A DNA stretch of 64,000 nucleotides from Planctopirus ephydatiae (GCF_007752345.1 NZ_CP036299.1:682001-746000); one strand, 5' to 3'. Shown: positions 8,216 to 16,978, counted from the first letter of the stretch. Numbers and translations are program-made. Notes: a model not told the origin generated them from the letters alone.

Positions 8216-10042
8216 TCAATTTCCATGTTGTACCACACTCTGTGACTGCTGTTCTGGAAGATGATCCAATGCCAGCTCATAACATGCCGCCATCTCGGCA
8301 TTGCGTAGATAAAGTTTGGAACCAATCAACACGGGATGATTCCAGGTCTTGCCTTCGATGGCGGGGATCCGGGCCAGCTCGACAGGCTTCGCAGGATCAG
8401 CCTTCAATAACACGACTTCGCCTGTTTCGCTGGTGACCAGGAGTTGACCCGCATCGGGAAGCAGCAAAACCTGGCCATTCCCGTAGCGACCCCGCTTCCA
8501 CGCACGCTTGCCGGTTTCTAATGAAACACAGGTAAAGATGTTGCCATCAAATCCATAGAGGTAGTTCTGATATTCAACGAAGTCATTGAAATCCGGCTTC
8601 AAATCGCGAGAAGTCCAGTCTTCAGTCACTTCCCACTGATCACCCTTTTGACATGCTGTCACCTTGCGGGTTCCCAACCCTAAGCTCGTTGCAATGAAAG
8701 CCGAGTTTCCCACCACCAGTGGCTGCAAGGCCCGATAATTGTCGCCAGCCCAGCGGTGTTCCCAGATTGTGTGACCATCTGCGACATCCAGAAATTGCAG
8801 ACCCACATTCGTACTCATGAGCAACCCGCTCACACCATCAAATGACGCCAGTTGAGCTGAACTGTAGCTGTGATCTCCCGAAGGGACTGACCACGCCAGT
8901 TCGCCATCAGCCGCCCGATATGCCAGCACACCCTTATTTTCCGCGCCACCGGCATGCACAATCACCAATCCCTGCACTACTAAAGGTGATGAGGCAAAAC
9001 CCCACATGGGTGGTTTTCTCCCGGCATCCTGCTGAAGATCGCGCGTCCAGCGCTTGGTTCCCGTGACGGGATCCAGCGCCAGGAGCACTCCATTGGCACC
9101 CAGGGCAAAGAGGCCTTCATCGGCAATCGTGGGCGTCGCCCGCGGACCGGCTCCCGCCACAGCTTCCCAGAAGCGGCTCGGATATGTCGTGGCCCAGATC
9201 GTCTCACCAGTGGTCGCATTCAAGCAGACCACAGCTTCTTCTTCGCCGCGCTGTTCCTGAGTGAAGAGCCGATTTCCTGCGACAGAAAATGATGACCAGC
9301 CGGGGCCAATCGGTTTCTTCCAGAGCGATTTCGGAGGTGTCTCCTCCCAGTTCGACTTCAGGACAATCCCCGGTTGACGACCATCACGAGCTGCCCCTCG
9401 AAAGGCTGGCCAGGCGGCATCTGCCAGCAGAATCTTCTCCGATGGTGCAGGGCTGGCAGTCTCAGCAGCCTTGCTGGCGACTGTTTGCAGATACCGCTCT
9501 TCTGCTGTCGGGATCCACCGCCAGGAGAGTTCGGGTTGAAAGGTTCCGTCCACCCCTGCCGATTGCAATGAATCCCAGTATCCCAAGGTGAGAGCCACTG
9601 CTCCCAGTGCCACTGGCAACCGCCATTTCGGCTGGGCTGCCAGAAGGCATAGACTCACGGCAAATGCGCCCGCTCCGTAAGGCACGACATACATGATGGC
9701 ATTCATGTTGGCCAGACTCGGATGCAGCAGTGTGATGGAAATCCCAATCATGGCGATGGTGAGCAGGGCACCCAGCAGCCGTTCGCGAATGCTTGAGCGA
9801 CTGAATGTGACCCACCACACAAGGATCAGGACACCTGCGACGGCTGGGCCCAGAAAACTCGCAAAAATCACAGGTAAAGAGGGCGACTCCACCAGGGCAG
9901 GAATCATGCGCAGCAGAAACATCAGCACCACCAGGCATGCCGCCGGCCACCAGCGTAAAGTGCGCGGCTGAACCGCAGGAGTCGATACTCCTTCCGGATG
10001 GCTTGCCAGTTCCGGAGGACTGGCTGATGAATCCGTCTTCAT
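8216..10042 (-). CDS. Membrane-anchored PQQ-like beta-propeller protein
   Basis: A 608-aa protein. The first ~165 residues contain about five hydrophobic segments (roughly 31-47, 57-80, 90-106, 115-135, 143-160). A linker and then PAFRGAARDGRQPG open a BamB/PQQ-like beta-propeller with repeats such as LLALDPVTGTKRW, GVLAYRAADGELAW and FTCVSLETGKRAW. Family knowledge: this planctomycete-rich class is secreted or periplasmic and often lacks true PQQ binding, so enzymatic activity cannot be assumed. Ribosome binding by AGGA about 9 nt before ATG 10042 is overlapped by a palindromic operator that matches the one in front of the neighbouring Rrf2 gene, so repression by that regulator is likely. 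Confidence 0.85.
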   Translation of the reverse strand: MKTDSSASPPELASHPEGVSTPAVQPRTLRWWPAACLVVLMFLLRMIPALVESPSLPVIFASFLGPAVAGVLILVWWVTFSRSSIRERLLGALLTIAMIGISITLLHPSLANMNAIMYVVPYGAGAFAVSLCLLAAQPKWRLPVALGAVALTLGYWDSLQSAGVDGTFQPELSWRWIPTAEERYLQTVASKAAETASPAPSEKILLADAAWPAFRGAARDGRQPGIVLKSNWEETPPKSLWKKPIGPGWSSFSVAGNRLFTQEQRGEEEAVVCLNATTGETIWATTYPSRFWEAVAGAGPRATPTIADEGLFALGANGVLLALDPVTGTKRWTRDLQQDAGRKPPMWGFASSPLVVQGLVIVHAGGAENKGVLAYRAADGELAWSVPSGDHSYSSAQLASFDGVSGLLMSTNVGLQFLDVADGHTIWEHRWAGDNYRALQPLVVGNSAFIATSLGLGTRKVTACQKGDQWEVTEDWTSRDLKPDFNDFVEYQNYLYGFDGNIFTCVSLETGKRAWKRGRYGNGQVLLLPDAGQLLVTSETGEVVLLKADPAKPVELARIPAIEGKTWNHPVLIGSKLYLRNAEMAACYELALDHLPEQQSQSVVQHGN

Positions 10043-10045
10043 ATT

Positions 10046-10064
10046 CGTAATCCTAAAAGTTACA
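10046..10064. promoter_or_regulatory. Probable Rrf2 operator before the PQQ propeller gene
   Basis: CGTAAT-N7-GTTACA at 10046-10064, only 4 bp before the start codon at 10042 and covering the Shine-Dalgarno region. The half-sites and the 7-bp spacer match the site before the Rrf2 gene at 10712-10730. Inferred role: repression by the Rrf2 protein. Confidence 0.55.
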
Positions 10065-10122
10065 ATTCTTGTGACTAAGAATATCGTTTCAAAGTCGTTT
10101 GTGTCAGCTATCCTGCTCGCGA

Positions 10123-10695
10123 TCAGCGTTTGGTTTTGCCTTTTCGTGAACCCGATATAGCTTTGGTCTGTTCAACCAGCCGAGTGGTTTGGGAGTGTTT
10201 TTTGGCAGCCGCTGGTTGGCGTTCTTTCTCCGAGGGGCAGCAGATCCCCAGTTTGATCATGCGATTGACAACCATCTGCGAGAATTCCGCCACACTGGTG
10301 CGTCCCAGATTCCGGCGGAAGACCGCTTCGGCCTCAGCAATCACCTCTCGCAACACAGCTTCAATATGTTCTCCGACCTGGCATTCATCCCGCTCGACTT
10401 CGCGTGGAAAACTGATCAGCGACGTGCCAGATTCCACCACGGCATCAAAAACTTCTCCCAGATGAATCGCACTGGCGGGCCGTGCCAGGCGTGAGCCACC
10501 GCTGGCCCCGCGACGAGTTTCAATCAACCCGGCTTTCTGCAACTGGGTCAACAATCGGCGGACAACCACCGAATGGGTATTGATACTTCGCCCCAACTCA
10601 TCCGAAGAAACCCACTCCACACCTTGCTCACCCTGCCAGGCCAGATAGCCCAGCACATGAGCCGCAACAGTAAACCGCGTATCCATCAAATCCAC
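10123..10695 (-). CDS. Rrf2-family transcriptional regulator without an obvious Fe-S cysteine triad
   Basis: A 190-aa protein (or 187 aa from the ATG at 10686). The N-terminal winged helix is typical of Rrf2: SSDELGRSINTHSVVVRRLL followed by LQKAGLIETRRGASGGSRLA, the DNA-binding helix and wing with the GxxGG turn. The usual IscR/NsrR cluster of three cysteines in the 90-105 region is absent; only one Cys (RDECQVG) and a later CC pair are seen. It may therefore sense something other than a [2Fe-2S] cluster, or be a simple repressor. A Lys/Arg-rich tail of ~30 residues extends beyond the usual family length. The site at 10712-10730 suggests autoregulation. Confidence 0.88.
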   Translation of the reverse strand: MDLMDTRFTVAAHVLGYLAWQGEQGVEWVSSDELGRSINTHSVVVRRLLTQLQKAGLIETRRGASGGSRLARPASAIHLGEVFDAVVESGTSLISFPREVERDECQVGEHIEAVLREVIAEAEAVFRRNLGRTSVAEFSQMVVNRMIKLGICCPSEKERQPAAAKKHSQTTRLVEQTKAISGSRKGKTKR

Positions 10696-10711
10696 ACCGC
10701 TTCAGCATAAA

Positions 10712-10730
10712 TGTAATTCTTTCAGTTACA
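10712..10730. promoter_or_regulatory. Probable Rrf2 autoregulatory operator
   Basis: TGTAAT-TCTTTCA-GTTACA at 10712-10730, with perfect outer arms TGTAA/TTACA, 16 bp upstream of the Rrf2 start at 10695. The same half-site pattern with the same spacer occurs before the PQQ gene. Two matching sites flanking the regulator support a local regulon. Confidence 0.6.
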
Positions 10731-10887
10731 ATAGGGACCTTCTCTCGTCTTTGTCAAGATCCGATTACTTGGGGAAACGAGGACGTCTAAGGTCTCCCCT
10801 TCAGTGTAAAGTGGTGAAAAGAGCTGAGAAGCGGAAAAAATGGTGGGTACTCATGGTAAGTAAGTTTTAAATACCAAACAGTCGGAG

Positions 10888-10909
10888 CACTGCTGGCGAG
10901 CCAGTAGTG
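10888..10909. terminator. Hairpin downstream of Gfo/Idh/MocA gene
   Basis: CACTGCTGGC (10888-10897) pairs with GCCAGTAGTG (10900-10909) with one mismatch and a 2-base loop. It lies 31 bp past the stop at 10941 on the minus strand. There is no T-tract; it may be a terminator or a member of a dispersed palindromic repeat class. Confidence 0.4.
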
Positions 10910-10940
10910 GCACGCGATCATGAAGCGGAGGTCGTAATCC

Positions 10941-12335
10941 TTACATCTGCGGTGCAAAGCCGGGGGCGTAGTGGGGGCGGGTCCAGAGATTGTTGATTTC
11001 GGGTGTGGTGTTCCATGATTGGCTGATGCTGGAAGGTTCTGCATTTCCCTTGAGTGATTGGGAGTGGAGTGTCTGACCCAGACGCCAGGAGATGTTTCCC
11101 AGGTGGCAGAGCATGGTGCTTTTCTGGCCTTCTTCAATCTCGGCCTGGAGAGGTTGGTTGCCGCGAATCGCTTCGATGAAGTTCTCGAAGTGAATCAGAT
11201 CGCCACCAGTCCCCGTGTTTTTCGCGATTTCCGCACCATCCATATCGAACGCGCGATAGCCTGAGCCTTCGATGGAGAGGGAACCCTGCTCGCCATAGAA
11301 CTCAACAAAGGGGAGCTTATCGGGCCGGCGTGCGTGAGAACTGCTCCCTTCCCAGAGAATGCCATGTGTCCCGTAATCAAAGAGGCAGCCGCCGGTATCG
11401 GGGGATTCCTGCGTTTTTCCCAGATGGTAATGCCCACCCAGATAGCTGACGGCCTGCAGATGATCTCGCTCACCTTGCTTTCCACTTAACCCCCAGCGGG
11501 CCAGATCGAGAGCATGAATGCCGTTGTTGCCCAGCTCGCCGTTGCCGTAATCCCAGAACCAGTGCCACTGATAATGGACGAGGTTCTCGACGTAATCCCG
11601 GCGGGGGACAGGCCCTTGCCAGAGCTCGAAATTCAACCCGGCAGGAATGGCGGCCGGTGATTGCGGGCCCACCGGTTTTCTCAAATTGTTGTACCAGCAG
11701 CGGGCGTAAGTGAGTCGGCCAATAACTCCTTCATGCAGCTTGCTGATCGCTTCCTGAATGGCAGGCCAGCTGCGCCTCTGGTTGCCCATTTGAACGAGGC
11801 GTTTGTGTTTGCGGGCCGCTGCGACCATCCAGATGGCTTCCTGGGGATCGTGACTCCCCGGCTTTTCGACGTAAACATGCTTGCCGGCGGCACAAGCGAG
11901 AATGGTGGCCGGGGCCTGCCAGAAGTTGGGAGCCGCAATGACGAGTGCATCGACGGTCCGATCATCGAGAATGCGACGAAAATCGTCGGTGGTCTGAGGG
12001 AGAACTGCTTTGGCGGAAGCTTGGTCATGTTTGGCTGCGATGGCTTTGAGAGCGCTATTGAGCCGTTTTTCATCGACATCGCAAATCCATGCCAGTTCGA
12101 CGCCGGGAGTCGCCAGAGCCGACTGCACATGGGCCATCCCTCGTCCGAGACCCATGACACCGATACGAACGCGGTCTGATGATTTCGGGGTGGTTTGGCC
12201 GGTGGCTGTTGTTGATTGCGCTGAGGGTTTGTCTTGAGCACTGATGGGGTTGGTTGCGCTGCGGGCAGCCAGGATGCCCAGTGAGGTTGCTGCGAGAAAT
12301 TCTCGGCGATCGAGCGGAGAGGGGAAGGTGTTCAT
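10941..12335 (-). CDS. Gfo/Idh/MocA family oxidoreductase, twin-arginine signal
   Basis: A 464-aa protein from ATG 12335, chosen because GAGGAAAA sits just upstream and the product then begins with a twin-arginine signal (DRREFLAATSLGILAARSA). A longer frame to 12488 adds 51 unremarkable residues. The Rossmann motif VRIGVMGLGRGMAHV follows, and the catalytic-lysine motif YVEKPGSHDPQEA is the planctomycete variant of the family EKP motif. The C-terminal half (FWDYGNGELGNNGIHALDLA) is the alpha/beta substrate domain. Known family role: NAD(P)-dependent oxidation or reduction of sugars or related polyols, here probably exported folded to the periplasm. The specific substrate is unknown. Confidence 0.9.
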   Translation of the reverse strand: MNTFPSPLDRREFLAATSLGILAARSATNPISAQDKPSAQSTTATGQTTPKSSDRVRIGVMGLGRGMAHVQSALATPGVELAWICDVDEKRLNSALKAIAAKHDQASAKAVLPQTTDDFRRILDDRTVDALVIAAPNFWQAPATILACAAGKHVYVEKPGSHDPQEAIWMVAAARKHKRLVQMGNQRRSWPAIQEAISKLHEGVIGRLTYARCWYNNLRKPVGPQSPAAIPAGLNFELWQGPVPRRDYVENLVHYQWHWFWDYGNGELGNNGIHALDLARWGLSGKQGERDHLQAVSYLGGHYHLGKTQESPDTGGCLFDYGTHGILWEGSSSHARRPDKLPFVEFYGEQGSLSIEGSGYRAFDMDGAEIAKNTGTGGDLIHFENFIEAIRGNQPLQAEIEEGQKSTMLCHLGNISWRLGQTLHSQSLKGNAEPSSISQSWNTTPEINNLWTRPHYAPGFAPQM

Positions 12336-12629
12336 TGAAGGTTTTCCTCGCAGAGCATTCGCAAGATCAATCTTGAAAACGGGCTGGGTGACGGGAAATC
12401 GTGGAAGCTCGTTACGGCTCACCGTGGCAGGGTTAAAGCCGGTATTCAAGCGATTTTTTCCATTTCTCGATGATACCGGCGAACGCAAGGCCTCTCCCTT
12501 GGATGAAATTCACACGAAATCTTCATCAGAAGATGGTCTTCTGAAGTGGCAGCTTGTCGGCATTCCGCGCTAAGATATGGCGTCGGATAAGGGGATGATT
12601 TTTTCTTGACCAGCAGATAGGAACCACGG

Positions 12630-13568
12630 GTGGCTGATCTACATGCACTTGTTGCCAGGCTGGAGCAGAATATCAGTCTGGCGCTTCTGGGTAAGCCCGA
12701 GCCTGTCCGTCAATCGCTGGTGGCCTTGCTTGCTGAAGGGCATCTTCTGGTAGAAGATGCGCCAGGCGTGGGTAAGACTTCGCTGGCGAAAGCGATATCG
12801 AAAAGCCTGGATTGCAAGTTTACTCGCCTGCAGTTCACGCCTGATATGCTCCCCAGTGATATTCTCGGGTCGAGTGTGTATCTGCCGAACCTGGGAAACT
12901 TTGAGTTTCGTAAAGGGCCGATCTTTACCAACGTTCTGCTGGCCGACGAAATCAATCGCACGACTCCTCGTACGCAAAGTGCTTTGCTGGAGGCGATGAG
13001 CGAAGGGCAGGTTTCGATCGAAGGGACGACTTACGCTCTCGAGGCACCATTTTTTGTACTGGCCACGCAAAATCCGTTCGAGTTTGAAGGGACCTATCCG
13101 CTGCCAGAGAACCAATTGGACCGCTTCATGATCTGCATTGAGATCGGCTATCCCGCTCGTGAAGTCGAGAAAGAGGTGCTGGTCAATCATCGGAGTGGTC
13201 AACCGGTCGATCGCATTGGGCCTGTCATTAGCGGTGACGAATTGCGACAACTGCAACTGGCCACACGCGAAGTCAAAGTGGATGACTCGATCAACGACTA
13301 TATTCTCGATCTGGTGACGGCCACGCGGACTCATGAAGAACTGCAATTAGGAGTCAGTACACGTGGGGCCATTACGCTGTACCGGGCCGTGCAGGGCCAG
13401 GCCTTTCTGAGTGGGCGGGATTACGCCATTCCCGATGATGTGAAGGCCCTCGCAGGGCCTGTGCTGGCCCATCGCACTGTACTAAAAGGGGTAATGCGGG
13501 AAGGCCAGAGAGAGCGATCCAAGGCCGTGATCCGTCAGATTCTCAACAAGACTGCCACACCGTCGTAA
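12630..13568 (+). CDS. MoxR-family AAA+ ATPase
   Basis: A 312-aa protein starting with GTG at 12630. Walker A APGVGKTSLAK, sensor/Walker B VLLADEINRTTPRTQSALLEAM and the MoxR signature ATQNPFEFEGTYPLPENQLD are all present. The C-terminal AAA lid (STRGAITLYRAVQGQAFLSG) completes the usual MoxR length. Family role: a chaperone-like ATPase that remodels or inserts cofactors into VWA-domain partner proteins, usually encoded with DUF58 and VWA genes. Here no DUF58 or VWA gene is adjacent; the nearest VWA protein is the 1022-aa one about 9 kb away on the other strand, and a thioredoxin/PDZ gene follows 187 bp downstream. Confidence 0.93.
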   Translation: MADLHALVARLEQNISLALLGKPEPVRQSLVALLAEGHLLVEDAPGVGKTSLAKAISKSLDCKFTRLQFTPDMLPSDILGSSVYLPNLGNFEFRKGPIFTNVLLADEINRTTPRTQSALLEAMSEGQVSIEGTTYALEAPFFVLATQNPFEFEGTYPLPENQLDRFMICIEIGYPAREVEKEVLVNHRSGQPVDRIGPVISGDELRQLQLATREVKVDDSINDYILDLVTATRTHEELQLGVSTRGAITLYRAVQGQAFLSGRDYAIPDDVKALAGPVLAHRTVLKGVMREGQRERSKAVIRQILNKTATPS

Positions 13569-13755
13569 GCGATGATTACCTGCAATTTCTCTTCTTTGGC
13601 AGACCAGCGGCAGGAAGTTTTTGCTTTTCTCCGCGTGATTCGATAACCCTTGGAACGTGGCCAACATCACCAGCGAACCAGATAAGCAAGTGCGAACAGG
13701 CCTTGCCATCTCGAATGCTTTGTCGTTGAGCAGCTTCCTTGCGGAAAGGGTCATC

Positions 13756-15102
13756 ATGAAGTGTGGCGTTCAAATCCTGCTGTTGTCTTGTCTGGTGCTC
13801 AACGTGGGGTTACCTGCGGCTTATGGCCAGTCGAAGCCGACTCGCGAAGAGAAAGTGCGGGCTGATAAAGCGAAGGTCGAATCGGAAGGTTTCTGGATTT
13901 ACAACGACCTTGCGCGAGGATTGGAAGAGGCCAGAAAGACGGGCAAACCACTGGTGGTTGTGCTTCGCTGCATTCCTTGTGAGGAATGTGTCAAACTCGA
14001 CGACGACCTCATGGAAAAAGATCCTGTCGTCCGGCCACTGCTCGATCAATTCGTCTGCGTACGCATTGTGGGAACGAATGGACTGGATCTCTCGCTGTTT
14101 CAGTTCGATACAGATCAATCGTTCGCTGTATTTTTTCTGAATGCAGATCAAACCATCTACGGCCGGTTTGGCACCCGCTCGCATCGCACAGAATGGGTGG
14201 GTGATGTTTCGCTCAAGGGGCTTGCCAAAGCACTGCAGAAAACATTAAGCCTGCATGCTGATTTTAAGAACGTGAAGTCGTCGTTGGCGGCCAAGCGTGG
14301 GGCCACTCCCGAGTTTGCCACACCGGAGCAGTTTCCTGCCCTGAAAGCTCAGTATGGCCCCAAGCTGGATTACTCGGGGAATGTGGTCAAAAGCTGTATT
14401 CATTGCCACCAGATTGGCGATGCCAAGCGAACTCTGCAGCGATCGCGATCGGAACCATTCCCTGAGGAACTGATCTTTCCCTATCCACATCCGGCATCGA
14501 TCGGGTTGATTCTTGATCCTCATGAATGTGCCACCATCAAAGATGTGGTCGCTGGTTCGTGGGGACAGAAGGCCGGCCTGAAGGCAGGTGATCAGTTGCA
14601 AACGATGAATGGGCAGCCACTGCTTTCGATGGCTGATGTGCAATGGGTGCTGCATCAGACAGACGCTGCCGGGGCGTCGATCTCATTAGAAGTGCTCCGC
14701 AATGGATCAGTGAAGAAGGTCTCGTTGAAGTTGCCAGCCGGCTGGCGAAAAACAGGGGATCTCACCTGGCGAAGTTCCACATGGGGATTGCGGCGGATGA
14801 CGACCGGCGGGTTGGTGCTCGAAGAACTGACGAGTGCCGAGAGACAAGACCTATCGATTGAAGAAGACAAAATGGCCTTACGGGCCAAGCATGTTGGCCA
14901 ATATGGGCCCCATGCCGCCGCAAAGTCGGCAGGTTTTGAAAAAGGGGATGTGATTGTCGCTTATGACAACCAGACTCATCTTCTTCGAGAGGCGGATCTC
15001 ATTGCGTATGGACTCCAGCAGACCAGGCCACGGCAAGTGATTCCGGTGAAGGTCATACGCAGTGGAAAAACGCTCACACTACGTCTTCCCATGCAGGAAT
15101 AA
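13756..15102 (+). CDS. Secreted thioredoxin-like protein with one CxxCH motif and two PDZ domains
   Basis: A 448-aa protein from ATG 13756, preceded by GGAAAGGG and followed by a clear signal peptide (LLLSCLVLNVGLPAAYGQ). Residues ~50-170 look thioredoxin-like (GKPLVVVLRCIPCEEC, cysteines ~72, 75, 78). Residues 214-218 are CIHCH, a c-type haem attachment signature in a short linker. Then comes a first PDZ domain (~245-335: AGSWGQKAGLKAGDQLQTMN) and a second, shorter one (~375-448: AAKSAGFEKGDVIVAYDN). Inferred role: periplasmic redox or protein-quality function; the haem is hypothetical. A frame open back to 13657 adds a hydrophilic stretch before the signal peptide and is rejected as start. 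Confidence 0.85.
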   Translation: MKCGVQILLLSCLVLNVGLPAAYGQSKPTREEKVRADKAKVESEGFWIYNDLARGLEEARKTGKPLVVVLRCIPCEECVKLDDDLMEKDPVVRPLLDQFVCVRIVGTNGLDLSLFQFDTDQSFAVFFLNADQTIYGRFGTRSHRTEWVGDVSLKGLAKALQKTLSLHADFKNVKSSLAAKRGATPEFATPEQFPALKAQYGPKLDYSGNVVKSCIHCHQIGDAKRTLQRSRSEPFPEELIFPYPHPASIGLILDPHECATIKDVVAGSWGQKAGLKAGDQLQTMNGQPLLSMADVQWVLHQTDAAGASISLEVLRNGSVKKVSLKLPAGWRKTGDLTWRSSTWGLRRMTTGGLVLEELTSAERQDLSIEEDKMALRAKHVGQYGPHAAAKSAGFEKGDVIVAYDNQTHLLREADLIAYGLQQTRPRQVIPVKVIRSGKTLTLRLPMQE

Positions 15103-15108
15103 AGCAGA

Positions 15109-15145
15109 CTGCCAGTCGAGGTGAGGAGATCGTCTCGACTGGCAG
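15109..15145. terminator. Bidirectional terminator hairpin between convergent genes
   Basis: A perfect 12-bp stem, CTGCCAGTCGAG (15109-15120) and CTCGACTGGCAG (15134-15145), with a 13-base loop. It sits between the convergent ends of the PDZ protein (15102) and the dehydrogenase (15169). There is no T-run, so termination may need factors. Confidence 0.65.
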
Positions 15146-15168
15146 CACACCGCTGATGAGTTTGGCGA

Positions 15169-16275
15169 TTAATCGCTGGTCACTCGCAGATAGACCTTGA
15201 TGGCCTCTTTGTCTTCGACGAGACGGCGAATCAGTTCGGCATAGTTTTCCAGCCCATCGACCCGGGTGGTGAGCAGCTTTTCGGTGACGCCCGGGAAGGC
15301 CAGTTCCCCATGAGCCAAAGCCTGAATGCCCAACTCGAAGTGGCGGCGGTTGCCATTGACGGAGCCCACGAGGAGTTTATTTCCCAAGACCCATTCGAGG
15401 TTGATTTTGTCGGAAGGGACAGTCGCTGTCCCCTGCCCACCAGTAATGCTGGTCCACACGAGGGCACCGTTGTGCGATAAGACTTCCATGGCCTGAAAGG
15501 CGAGTTGGCTCGAGCCTGTGGCTTCAACGATCAACTGAGGCTTACCCGTTTGCTTGACCAGTTGATCGAGAGGAGTTTCGGCTGTGCTGACATAGGTGGC
15601 GCCGTAGGCTTCGGCGATCTCGGCTTTTTTGTTGCCAGCTTTTCTGGACCGGGCCACTGTATAAACTTCGAGACCTTTGAGGCGAAGCATCATGGTGGAA
15701 AGCAGGCCAATCTGGCCGGAACCCATCACGTAGGCGACTTCGGGCTTCCAGACCTGCAGGCGCTGCTGTGCCAGATAAGCCTGTTCGATCGCCTTGGCGC
15801 AGACGCTGGCCGGTTCACTGAGAACACCCAGGTGCTTGAGTTGTTTGGGAACTTTGACCATGAATTCACAGTCATCGACCCAACGCTCGGTGAGAAAGCC
15901 ATGCCTTAAGTTGATGCCGCGTTCGTAATAGGTTTCTTCGCTGGTGATATCGTTGCGGCCAATCTGGTCGTAGATCGAACCACCAGGCCGGCGAACTGTA
16001 CAGGAGACATAATCGCCCGGCTGCAGATCTTTCACATTCGGGCCGACGGCCTCGACAATGCCGAAACTTTCGTGGCCTAAAACCAGATAGTCGAATCCGG
16101 TGGGGGCATTGCCATAGAGGGCTTCGTTGATTTCGCGATCCGTCGCATCGACACCAATTTCCAGCGACCTGACCAGAACTCCCCGGCCACCGGGAATCGA
16201 ATCGAGTTGCGGGGGTTCGATCTCCCGCAGATGAATGCTGTGAGGTTTGCCAGGGTAAACAGCGACCGCTTTCAT
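15169..16275 (-). CDS. Zinc-dependent medium-chain dehydrogenase, glucose 1-dehydrogenase-like
   Basis: A 368-aa protein from ATG 16275 ([10 protein letters not shown]), the usual start of the family; an upstream frame adds 50 residues that look non-coding. [11 protein letters not shown] carries the Asp that replaces the catalytic zinc-ligand Cys in archaeal-type glucose dehydrogenases. LGHESFG gives the zinc His and [12 protein letters not shown] the conserved Glu. The dinucleotide motif is [10 protein letters not shown] followed by [11 protein letters not shown], where basic residues may favour NADP. Family reaction: oxidation of glucose or related aldose to the lactone. The ribosome-binding site is weak. 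The gene is alone between a convergent neighbour and a divergent small gene. Confidence 0.86.
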   Translation of the reverse strand: MKAVAVYPGKPHSIHLREIEPPQLDSIPGGRGVLVRSLEIGVDATDREINEALYGNAPTGFDYLVLGHESFGIVEAVGPNVKDLQPGDYVSCTVRRPGGSIYDQIGRNDITSEETYYERGINLRHGFLTERWVDDCEFMVKVPKQLKHLGVLSEPASVCAKAIEQAYLAQQRLQVWKPEVAYVMGSGQIGLLSTMMLRLKGLEVYTVARSRKAGNKKAEIAEAYGATYVSTAETPLDQLVKQTGKPQLIVEATGSSQLAFQAMEVLSHNGALVWTSITGGQGTATVPSDKINLEWVLGNKLLVGSVNGNRRHFELGIQALAHGELAFPGVTEKLLTTRVDGLENYAELIRRLVEDKEAIKVYLRVTSD

Positions 16276-16747
16276 GAGCGAAGAACTTTCTAGCCGAAGT
16301 GGGTGGGTTAAGCCACATTTTGTTGATGTCAGGTTTATCCTGATGGAACTGGCCGCACAATTCAGAAGATTACCTGTTGAAGCATGATTCGAACAATCGA
16401 ACTCCTGGTTTCCTTCAGGTTTCAATGGGGCAGGTTTGGTGAAGGGACACTTTCCGTGCAGGATGAATCTCTGTGTTTGCGGGTAGCGCCATCATGAAAT
16501 GACTGGGGCCTCACCTGAAATGGAGGGGGGATGGCAAGTCTGTTGGAGTGATTTGAAACCCTTTGCCGCTTGACACTTCGGTCAATCAAGAGAACAATCG
16601 CCGCGCAATCATCCTTGATCTGCTGAAATGCGTTGACCATGAGTGAGTTGATGTATCTTCACAGCAGGTAAGCCCTATTGTTTAAGGCTGAGTAGATCAG
16701 CCGGTTCGAATCATCTGGTAGAACTCAGGAAGAGAAAGCGTTTTTAC
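16276..16747. other. Divergent intergenic region, no gene seen
   Basis: 472 bp between the dehydrogenase and the Lys/Ala-rich small gene, which are divergent, so both promoters should lie here. Short frames in it have no recognisable features. GGTTCGAATC near 16703 looks like a T-loop but no cloverleaf surrounds it. Confidence 0.6.
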
Positions 16748-16978
16748 ATGAGTGGTCCAATTATCCGCAGCGGTGCGAGCCCGAAGTTTTCCGAGAACTA
16801 TGACCGAATTTTTGGTGGTACCAAGAAGCCAGCAGCCAAGAAAGCTGCTGCCAAGCCAGTAGCCGAAGCAAAGCCTGCTGCCGCCAAGGCCTCGAAAAAG
16901 GCTGCTGTCAAAGCCGTGGCAAAGAAGGCTGCTCCTAAAAAAGCGGTGAAAAAAGCGACGAAGAAAGCTGCGAAGTAA
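16748..16978 (+). CDS. Small histone-H1-like Lys/Ala-rich protein
   Basis: A 76-aa protein. AGGAAGAGAAAG is an adequate ribosome-binding site before ATG 16748. The N-terminal ~25 residues (SGPIIRSGASPKFSENYDRI) form a short conserved-looking block that I recall from many planctomycete small proteins, followed by FGGTKKPAAKKAAAK and ~45 residues of Lys, Ala and Pro in short KAAxK repeats, like the tails of histone H1 and Hc1/AlgP-type proteins. Inferred role: binds nucleic acid electrostatically; the head could bind another partner. Database names for relatives (for example a sigma-factor label) are probably over-annotations. Tandem KKA codons make the tail length evolutionarily unstable. Confidence 0.85.
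   Translation: MSGPIIRSGASPKFSENYDRIFGGTKKPAAKKAAAKPVAEAKPAAAKASKKAAVKAVAKKAAPKKAVKKATKKAAK

Noticed and set aside
12639-13346. 235-aa minus-strand frame
   Set aside because: Complete overlap with the MoxR gene on the other strand, which has every family motif.
16701-16712. tRNA T-loop-like GGTTCGAATC
   Set aside because: No acceptor stem, D-loop or anticodon arm can be drawn around it.
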